A stretch of 41,077 nucleotides of DNA from Verrucomicrobiaceae bacterium (lineage in GTDB: Bacteria > Verrucomicrobiota > Verrucomicrobiia > Verrucomicrobiales > Verrucomicrobiaceae), in the NCBI GenBank assembly GCA_027490195.1, contig JAIXYN010000075.1, positions 1 to 41,077 on the forward strand, read 5' to 3'. The position numbers and the translations under genes are program-made. The notes under the pieces were generated by a model that saw only the letters and a list, made by a program, of their open reading frames with translations, did no database searches and had not been told where the DNA came from. Below, piece by piece: positions 36,046-41,077 of the stretch. Every line of letters starts with the position of its first letter. Positions within the stretch are counted from its first letter, which is position 1.

Positions 36046-36315
36046 GACAAAAGTCTCCCTACCCGCCCCATAAGTGATCCCGCAACAAAACCGGTGATTG
36101 GCACTTGGAGAAAGGACCACCGCTGCATCAACTGCCTCCCAAACCCATATGGCGAGGCCTACCGACTGACCGAGATGCAGAGTTTCATCGGATGACAGCT
36201 ATAAGGGGACCTCTACCGAGTGGCATTTCAAAGCTGCCAAGCTGATCAAATAAGTTCATCCAAGATCAGTTATACCGATCAAAAACTGCCCGAAAACTGC
36301 CCGAATCCAAAAAAG

Positions 36316-36340
36316 AAGCCCCGCCTTTGGGGCGGGGCTT
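36316..36340 (-). terminator. Strong intrinsic terminator of the tRNA-Tyr transcript
   Basis: AAGCCCCGCC (36316-36325), a TTTGG loop and GGCGGGGCTT (36331-36340) form a 10-bp perfect, mostly GC stem. On the minus strand it is followed by a T-rich run (CTTTTTT), as expected downstream of a minus-strand tRNA gene. It lies 28 bp past the tRNA 3' end. Confidence 0.85.
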
Positions 36341-36367
36341 TGGTCTTTAACTCACTCAGAATGAAGG

Positions 36368-36423
36368 TGGTGGGCAGGGCTGGATTCGAACCAGCGTAGG
36401 CGTAATCCAGCAGATTTACAGTC
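36368..36423 (-). tRNA. tRNA-Tyr(GTA), 3' fragment only (attachment site of the integrative element)
   Basis: The minus strand reads GACTGTAAATCTGC (anticodon loop with GTA), a long variable arm (GGATTACGCCTAC), the T arm GCTGGTTCGAATCCAGC, and acceptor CCTGCCCACCA with an encoded CCA at 36370-36368. The 5' half (D arm and first acceptor strand) is absent; upstream of 36423 the sequence turns AT-rich. This is the displaced 3' fragment expected when a tyrosine recombinase integrates in a tRNA anticodon region. The intact tRNA-Tyr should lie at the far end of the element, outside the window. Confidence 0.85.
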
Positions 36424-36480
36424 TTTGTTTTGCACGTTTTCTCATGTTTCACGATGTTACCTCAAATATGCTTTTGTTGT

Positions 36481-36508
36481 TTGTATATCAGACTATTAAG
36501 TGTAAAAT
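36481..36508 (+). promoter_or_regulatory. Possible integrase promoter
   Basis: TTGTAT (36481-36486), a 16-bp gap, then TAAAAT (36503-36508) fit a sigma70-like promoter, 9 bp before the integrase ATG at 36518. The stretch is AT-rich. The start of transcription would be very close to the ATG, so the message may be nearly leaderless. This is pattern-based only. Confidence 0.25.
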
Positions 36509-36517
36509 AATAGCAAC

Positions 36518-37942
36518 ATGAGCAAACATGAAAATGCACAGCGGAACCGCGAAAGTGCACAGCAGGTGCACAGCGGCAAAAGCAAGACCCATCCTAAAAC
36601 CAGCAAGTTCTATTGGATGGAAAAGGTGAAGAAACCGGCCAGTTCAACCGGTGGCGATTCGCCGCATTACGGTGTCCAGATCAAGCACAACGACCGTCGT
36701 ATGCGCTTCCCATTGAACACCGCAAATAAAGAGGCTGCAGCGGTCCTGGCGGCAAAGATCTGGACGCAGATCGTCTCGGAGGGCTGGGACGCCGCCATCC
36801 AGACTTACAAGCCCCAGAGCGCCCCCAAGGCCCCAAAGTCCGCGACAGTAGGCGCACTCATTGAAGCCGCCTGCGCCGCATCCAGCGCCCGGAAACACTC
36901 CTTGGATGCCTATTCCAAGGCATTCCGCCGTGTCGTGTCCGAAGTGGCAGGCATTCAAGACGGTCGGAAGTTCGACGCCTTCAAAGGCGGCACGAAGGAA
37001 TGGCGTGAACGCGTGGATGCCGTTCATCTCGCCTCGCTACTTCCTGCCGATGTGCAGGAGTGGAAAAACCGCCGTCTGCGCACGGCGGAGGCTGATCCAC
37101 TGGCCAAGCGCCGGACCATCACCACGGTCAATTCCCTCATTCGGAATGCCAAGGCGTTGTTTGGCAAAAAGGTGCTGCCCTTTGTGGAGCAGAAGCTAAC
37201 CGTGCCGCGCCCCCTGCCCTTCGATGATATAGGCATGGAGAAAGGCCCGTCCCTGCGCTACGTCTCCAAAATTGACGCCTATGCCCTCCTGGCCTGCGCC
37301 AAGGAGGAACTGGCCGAATCCGAACCGGAAGCCTACAAGGTTCTATTCCTCGCCCTCGTCTGCGGCCTGCGTCGTTCGGAGATCGACCACCTGCTATGGC
37401 GCACATTCGATTTCAGTCGTGGGCTATTACGCATCGAGAATACCGAGTACCACCAACTTAAAAGCGAGGACAGCGCGGGGGAGATCGACCTGGAGGCCGA
37501 CGCCGTCGCCCTGTTCAAAGGCTACCGCGCCCGCGCCCCGAAGTCCATATTTGTCATCGAAAGCCCGAATCCCCCGCGCACAGAAAGAAAGACCCGCTGT
37601 TATCGCTGCAATGCCGTTTTTGAGCGCGTGAATGAGTGGCTGAGGCTTCAGGGCGTGGACACCCTCAAGCCGCTCCACACCATGAGGAAAGAAGTTGGAA
37701 GCATCATCGCCAGTGAGCACGGTATTTTCGAGGCCAGCCGCTACCTTCGGCATTCGGACATCCGCATCACCAGTGCCATCTACGCTGACAAGAAAAAGAT
37801 AGTCACGCCCAAAGCATTCGCCGGCTTGTTCGCACCTCCAACAGAAAAGGTCGTGCCATTCGAGCAGGACACTCAGCCATCGGTTCACGTTAATTCCAAT
37901 CGTTCACGTCGTGCGCAAAGTTATCGTCCCAAACTGGCCTAA
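36518..37942 (+). CDS. int: Tyrosine recombinase (integrase) of the tRNA-Tyr element
   Basis: The 474-residue protein has a basic N-terminal arm (about 1-60), a SAM-like core-binding domain (about 105-230) and a catalytic domain (about 250-430). Catalytic residues can be placed: Arg285 in GLRRSEIDHLLW, the H-x-x-R pair His387 and Arg390 in LHTMRKEVG, His412 in LRHSDIRITS, and the nucleophile Tyr422 in AIYADKK. The set is complete apart from the beta-hairpin Lys, which is hard to place. It would catalyse integration and excision at the adjacent tRNA-Tyr site. The next gene starts 3 bp after its stop, so the two are probably co-transcribed. Confidence 0.93.
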   Translation: MSKHENAQRNRESAQQVHSGKSKTHPKTSKFYWMEKVKKPASSTGGDSPHYGVQIKHNDRRMRFPLNTANKEAAAVLAAKIWTQIVSEGWDAAIQTYKPQSAPKAPKSATVGALIEAACAASSARKHSLDAYSKAFRRVVSEVAGIQDGRKFDAFKGGTKEWRERVDAVHLASLLPADVQEWKNRRLRTAEADPLAKRRTITTVNSLIRNAKALFGKKVLPFVEQKLTVPRPLPFDDIGMEKGPSLRYVSKIDAYALLACAKEELAESEPEAYKVLFLALVCGLRRSEIDHLLWRTFDFSRGLLRIENTEYHQLKSEDSAGEIDLEADAVALFKGYRARAPKSIFVIESPNPPRTERKTRCYRCNAVFERVNEWLRLQGVDTLKPLHTMRKEVGSIIASEHGIFEASRYLRHSDIRITSAIYADKKKIVTPKAFAGLFAPPTEKVVPFEQDTQPSVHVNSNRSRRAQSYRPKLA

Positions 37943-37945
37943 AAC

Positions 37946-39043
37946 ATGAAATCAAAAATACAGAAAAACCTGACCAGCAATGCTATTGATGGAATGGCGT
38001 TGCCCCATGCCTATGATCTCGACGTCGAGCAACGCACATGCCACCAACTGCAGGTGCCATGCAAACAAGCAGTCGCATGGATGGAAGGTTGTCGTGTCCA
38101 GTTATCTGTCTTTTCGTGCAACTCGGACAAGGTGGATCTTCGCTCAAAACGTGATGCCATGTTCCAGCATTGGGTCGAAGAATCAGGATTGCTCGGCAAC
38201 GCTGAACTTAAAACTGAAACGCCGATAGACGCAAATCGGCAGGTCCCTGAGTATGTTAGATGCTTGGCAGTATCCAATGGCGAGGCTTGGCATTGTTGGA
38301 GGTCTCTTGATGTCGGCACCGTCCTCACCTTTCCTCCAGGAACACCCCCTGGACGACGTATTCAAATTGTCCCCTCGGAAGGTACAATCTTTGATCCTGA
38401 CAAAGCGCCTCTCGTCTGGCGAACAAAAGATGAGATGCCACTGGCAGATCGATGTGTGCTTTTTGGTAGAAAACTCCTTTTTGAAGCCGCCCGGGTTTAT
38501 GCCATGGGGGTGAAGTTTATTGAGGGCTTTGAAGGTGAATTCGAAGAGATGTCGAAATATCCGCATTCGGTCGAAGGCACATTGCCAGTTCGACTCTTGC
38601 TTGACGCCAAAAACCGCACATTAGCGATGATTTCGAACGTCAAACTCCTCGAATTCAGGCGCAAAAAGGATCCTGATGCAGCTATCGCACTGCGACAGGG
38701 GTTTCTCATCGGGAGGTGGCTTGCGCAAGCAGAGGCAATAATTTCCAACGCGGGTTTCACCAAATTCGCAGCCCAACAAGCCAATTCAGGGCAAAAAACT
38801 TCGAAATTCCTGAGCTGGATTATCGGTTTACAAGATTCGTGTCTCAAGGACAAAAGCACTGCGGAAATCTTCACATGGCTACATGGAAAAGATGACCCCG
38901 AATTTAAAGGGCCCAAACTCATCGTTAAAGACGATAAACTGAAACGGGGGAATGGACGCACTTTGAAAATGGCGACTTTCCAAGCATCCCTCTCGCGAGC
39001 AAAAAGCCGTACCCGCAAGGAAGCTTCATCAGGAAAAAATTAA
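37946..39043 (+). CDS. Unknown protein coupled to the integrase (365 residues)
   Basis: I do not recognise this protein. It has no signal peptide or membrane helix, so it is probably cytoplasmic. Residues 1-150 are mixed alpha/beta with several Cys (HQLQVPCKQAVAWMEGC, AWHCWRSLDVG). A middle part (about 165-260) is helical (RCVLFGRKLLFEAARVYAMG). The C-terminal end is strongly basic (KLKRGNGRTLKMATFQAS, then SLSRAKSRTRKEA), which suggests nucleic-acid contact. The GC content is visibly lower than that of flanking genes, a sign of transfer. It begins 3 bp after the integrase stop. It could be a directionality factor, a regulator or a defence/cargo protein; nothing decides between these. Confidence 0.75.
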   Translation: MKSKIQKNLTSNAIDGMALPHAYDLDVEQRTCHQLQVPCKQAVAWMEGCRVQLSVFSCNSDKVDLRSKRDAMFQHWVEESGLLGNAELKTETPIDANRQVPEYVRCLAVSNGEAWHCWRSLDVGTVLTFPPGTPPGRRIQIVPSEGTIFDPDKAPLVWRTKDEMPLADRCVLFGRKLLFEAARVYAMGVKFIEGFEGEFEEMSKYPHSVEGTLPVRLLLDAKNRTLAMISNVKLLEFRRKKDPDAAIALRQGFLIGRWLAQAEAIISNAGFTKFAAQQANSGQKTSKFLSWIIGLQDSCLKDKSTAEIFTWLHGKDDPEFKGPKLIVKDDKLKRGNGRTLKMATFQASLSRAKSRTRKEASSGKN

Positions 39044-39064
39044 CACTTAGGCCGGTGTTAATTT
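39037..39064. promoter_or_regulatory. 10-bp perfect inverted repeat (terminator or operator) before the HTH gene
   Basis: AAATTAACAC (39037-39046), an 8-bp loop and GTGTTAATTT (39055-39064). The stop codon of the unknown gene (TAA 39041-39043) lies in the left arm. The stem is AT-rich, so it is a weak terminator at best. Its symmetry and place 45 bp before the HTH start fit an operator for that protein. Either role is inferred. Confidence 0.55.
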
Positions 39065-39108
39065 CGCTGAGGTGACGTTGGCGAAAAGGATGGAACTTTA
39101 CGAGTGCT

Positions 39109-39303
39109 ATGAGCACTCCAAAGGACACCAATCACCCTTCCCCCTTCCTCACCCCAGCTGATCTGGCCGCACGCTGGAAAGTCACGCCGATGACCCTGCG
39201 CCGCTGGCGCAAAGCGGGTAAAATCAAAGCATCCATGCTCGGCCGCGGAGTCCGCTTCGCCCTTCCCGAAGTGGAACGTATCGAGCGCGAAGCCCAGGTA
39301 TAA
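39109..39303 (+). CDS. AlpA/excisionase-type helix-turn-helix protein
   Basis: The 64-residue protein is a single winged-helix/HTH_17 domain: LTPADLAARWKVTPMTLRRW, then R-K-A-G-K-I-K-A and a wing LGRGVRFALPEVERI. This size and pattern are typical of excisionases and AlpA regulators in integrative elements. These bend DNA for excision or activate early element genes. It follows a 10-bp inverted repeat that could be its binding site. It lies between the integrase pair and the replication-like genes, as expected for a control protein of the element. Confidence 0.85.
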   Translation: MSTPKDTNHPSPFLTPADLAARWKVTPMTLRRWRKAGKIKASMLGRGVRFALPEVERIEREAQV

Positions 39304-39396
39304 CAAAGCCGGGGAGCTTTCGCCCGCCCGGCCTCGCGTGTGGTTACGCGTAGTGTAGGCGAATTGATCCCCGGTGCAACGAACAATTGCGCCCCC

Positions 39397-40398
39397 ATGC
39401 ACACCTCGTCCCGCATCGAAGTGGACACGCTCAAGCAGCGTCTGCCCGATTACCTGTCCGCCATCGGACACCTACCTCTCTTCCACCCAAGCGGCACCCG
39501 TCTGACAGTGCTCTGCCCGCTGCACCAGGACACCAAGCCATCCTTCACCGCCACACTCAAGGGTGAAACCTGGGGGTGGTACTGCCACCCCTGCGGAATC
39601 GGCGGCACGGTCATTGACCTTCACGCGGCACGCTCCAGCAGGAGTGTGAAAGCGGAGTTCAAAATCATCTGCACAGAAATCGCCACACTCATCGGCCTTG
39701 ATCCCGCCACGGCACCAGCCACACCATCATACAAATCACCGCCTCCAGCGTCGGCGAAGGCATCCAAAGCCATCAGCACCCACGAGCTGGAGCATCTCAC
39801 GTCACCCTGGCGTACCCGGCTTTATGAGGACGTACAGTTGTGCGCGGCCTTCGCCCGCGAGGTTCAGCTTTCTCCTGAGACCCTCCGCCGCCTCACCACG
39901 CCTGCCCAGGACGCGCTGGGCATCGCGCCCGCTGGCCTGACGCTCACGAAGGCGGATGGCACCCTCTGCACGCTGCTCAAGCCAAAGCTGGCCTACATCG
40001 GAGACGGTGGTTACAAAATCCGTGCCCCTTTTGGGGCTGGCGGTCCCCGGTTCTGGCGCGTGGGCGAGCTTCGCCGTCCCTGGCGCAGTCACTGGCTCTG
40101 CCGCTCCGCCCCTACCATCAGCGATGTTCACCTGGTAGAGTCGGAAACCACTGCCGCAGCCCTCATCGAGGCCGGGTTTAATGACCCCTTTCATGCGGGC
40201 ACCTGCGTCGTCGCCACTTCGGGAGCCAACGGCTTCGATCCAGCCTGGGTGTCGCTGTTCACGGATCTGAACGTCCACTTCTGGCCCGACAACGACACCG
40301 CAGGCTGGCGCTTTTACCAGGAAACCGCCCTCCTCCTTCACGGCACGGCCAAAGGCATTTGCCAGCATAAACCCGACTATCAAAACCCAACCGCATGA
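39397..40398 (+). CDS. CHC2 zinc-finger + Toprim primase-like protein
   Basis: I chose ATG 39397; an in-frame GTG at 39340 adds 19 residues without similarity. The 333-residue protein has an N-terminal zinc ribbon: C40-P-L-H43, then C63-H64-P-C66, with KPSF between them as in CHC2 fingers. A Toprim domain sits near 240-325: Glu248 in HLVESETTAAALIEA and the D-x-D pair Asp298/Asp300 in FWPDNDTAGW. These are the primase metal ligands. It is shorter than DnaG (about 580) and lacks the helicase-binding end. It overlaps the next gene, an ATPase, by 4 bp (ATGA), a common primase-helicase pairing in satellites. Confidence 0.85.
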   Translation: MHTSSRIEVDTLKQRLPDYLSAIGHLPLFHPSGTRLTVLCPLHQDTKPSFTATLKGETWGWYCHPCGIGGTVIDLHAARSSRSVKAEFKIICTEIATLIGLDPATAPATPSYKSPPPASAKASKAISTHELEHLTSPWRTRLYEDVQLCAAFAREVQLSPETLRRLTTPAQDALGIAPAGLTLTKADGTLCTLLKPKLAYIGDGGYKIRAPFGAGGPRFWRVGELRRPWRSHWLCRSAPTISDVHLVESETTAAALIEAGFNDPFHAGTCVVATSGANGFDPAWVSLFTDLNVHFWPDNDTAGWRFYQETALLLHGTAKGICQHKPDYQNPTA

Positions 40399-40922
40399 GC
40401 ACGACGCCTCCCCTCAAAGACGCCAAAGACGTCTTTGTTCATCTTGGCAAGGATGCGCTGCACAATGCCCCCGTTGAAGATTGGCACGTGCCAGAGAGGC
40501 CCGAAGCACAGCAGGAACCCGACAGCGTGGCTTATTGCTCTTCAGCTGTCACCATCTTCGACCTCCTCGAAACGCCGCCAAACCCACAGGATACACTATT
40601 GGGCGACCGGCTTCTCTGCCGAGGCGGTGCAATGTTATTTGTAGGGCCGTCTGGCAGTGGCAAATCCAGTTCATCCATGCAGCAGGACATTTGCTGGGCG
40701 CTGGGCCGAGAGGCATTCGGCATCATTCCCGAACGTCCTTTGCGCATCCTTACCATCCAAGCGGAGAACGACGGTGGCGACTTGCACGAGATGGCATCCG
40801 GCGTTGTTCATGGCGTGGCAAACATCCTCACTGAAGAAGAGCGCGGAATGCTTAAAGGCAACCTTCACTATCTCACCGTGACCGCAGCAATGGGCAACAA
40901 GTTCCTATTGAGACTTGCATAA
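40395..40922 (+). pseudogene. AAA/RepA-like ATPase gene truncated by IS630
   Basis: The first 170 codons (to 40904) are native. Walker A is at residues 84-91 (GPSGSGKS, Lys90) in the context LLCRGGAMLFVGPSGSGKSS, followed by RILTIQAENDGGDLHEMAS, which fits AAA_25/RepA hexameric helicase ATPases. Such proteins have 280 or more residues; the sensor part is missing here. At 40905-40907 the codon CTA holds the TA target, and the IS then supplies L-R-L-A and the stop. The truncated product keeps Walker A but probably not a full ATPase core. Translation is coupled to the primase-like gene by a 4-bp overlap. Confidence 0.85.
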
Positions 40923-41077
40923 TAGCCTGACATATGTTGAAACCTGTTGTAAGGTGCTTGGATGAGCAAGAGAAGAGATCACCAGGAAATGGAAGTGCGC
41001 CGGTTGAAGGCCGCGAGGCACTTTGATCGTGGGCTGGGTGCGGCTGAAGTCGCCCGCAGGCTGGGAGTTACCCGGCA
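40908..41077 (+). mobile_element. IS630-family element, left 170 bp (rest outside the window)
   Basis: The end begins TTGAGACTTGCATAATAG at 40908, directly after TA at 40906-40907. The transposase ATG is 54 bp inside at 40962. It is inverted relative to the copy at 1-121. The insertion has broken the ATPase gene of the integrative element. The second end and the duplicated TA are off the right edge. Confidence 0.85.
40962..41077 (+). CDS. IS630-family transposase, N-terminal fragment (cut by window edge)
   Basis: 38 full codons are visible, starting MSKRRDHQEMEVRRLKAARH and continuing FDRGLGAAEVARRLGVTR. The second part is a helix-turn-helix of the IS630 N-terminal type. The first 22 codons are identical at the DNA level to the minus-strand copy at the left edge. 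The catalytic DDE domain is beyond the window. Confidence 0.85.
   Translation, partial: MSKRRDHQEMEVRRLKAARHFDRGLGAAEVARRLGVTR

Larger units (their letters stand above)
36368..40907. mobile_element. Integrative element at tRNA-Tyr (left part), interrupted by IS630
   Basis: The left boundary is the tRNA-Tyr 3' fragment; the integrase gene starts 94 bp inside. Gene order is integrase, unknown protein, AlpA-like HTH, CHC2/Toprim primase-like protein and AAA ATPase, all + strand. The leading AT-rich stretch and the lower-GC unknown gene differ from the GC-rich chromosome to the left. This order resembles phage satellites and small integrative plasmid-like elements. The right end is not visible because an IS630 copy cuts the ATPase gene at 40907. 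Confidence 0.75.

Noticed and set aside
36290..36345. Direct repeat of AACTGCCCGA next to the terminator, as a possible att core
   Set aside because: It is outside the tRNA fragment and too short; the tRNA 3' sequence is the better att core.
1..41077. CRISPR array
   Set aside because: No regularly spaced direct repeats with unique spacers were seen.

Overview
The window looks like a chromosomal segment of a Verrucomicrobiota bacterium (Prosthecobacter/Verrucomicrobiales-like). This is inferred from gene content, not from a marker gene: a paired DUF1549/DUF1553 c-type cytochrome protein and DUF1501 protein, a PVC-type membrane-bound dehydrogenase with a CxxCH haem site, many secreted right-handed beta-helix proteins, GH32/43-like propeller proteins, and many Tat or Sec signal peptides. 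The DNA is GC-rich and almost every intact gene is on the + strand.

Layout. (1) 1-900: the end of an IS630-family element (minus strand), an interrupted reading frame, and a short in-frame chimera of a Gfo/Idh/MocA oxidoreductase N-terminus and a sialidase C-terminus. (2) 905-8944: a secreted carbohydrate-processing block with a giant beta-helix protein, a Tat-exported alpha/beta-hydrolase and two translationally coupled GH32/43-like propeller proteins. (3) 8953-10832: debris (a stop-codon-broken exported protein, an IS1380 transposase tail, a WYL-regulator tail) around one intact small membrane protein. (4) 10980-15423: the cytochrome/PSD1 and DUF1501 pair. (5) 15436-17660: a decayed succinylglutamate desuccinylase/aspartoacylase gene, a 329-bp MITE-like element with a 4-bp target duplication, an AraC regulator on the minus strand and a decayed MFS transporter start. 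(6) 17703-34388: a long + strand catabolic block: sialidase-FAD oxidoreductase fusion, truncated sugar dehydrogenase, MFS transporter, ROK kinase, beta-helix/CBM9 protein, Tat metallophosphoesterase, phospholipase C/P1-nuclease-like protein, PVC cytochrome dehydrogenase, and a second beta-helix/CBM9 paralogue. Three copies of a palindromic intergenic repeat lie in this block, each just before a gene. (7) 34389-36300: about 1.9 kb of gene remnants. (8) 36368-40907: an integrative element beside a 3' fragment of tRNA-Tyr. It carries a tyrosine recombinase, an unknown 365-residue protein, an AlpA/excisionase-like HTH protein, a CHC2/Toprim primase-like protein and an AAA ATPase. (9) 40908-41077: a second, inverted IS630-family end that cuts the ATPase gene.

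How the genes may work together. The central blocks read as a locus for taking apart a complex, probably acylated or sialic-acid-like glycan outside the cytoplasm (beta-helix proteins, propeller hydrolases, esterase, sialidase), importing the product (MFS) and phosphorylating it (ROK), with periplasmic oxidation by FAD, PQQ-like and cytochrome proteins. The AraC protein is the only intact candidate local regulator outside the island. The substrate cannot be read from the sequence.

The best candidate for something undescribed is the tRNA-Tyr element: its gene order (int, unknown, alpA-like, primase, ATPase) resembles phage satellites, and its 365-residue protein matches no family I recognise. 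The sialidase-FAD oxidoreductase fusion and the gene-associated palindromic repeats are next. Both window ends lie inside IS copies, so the window may simply be a contig broken at repeats.
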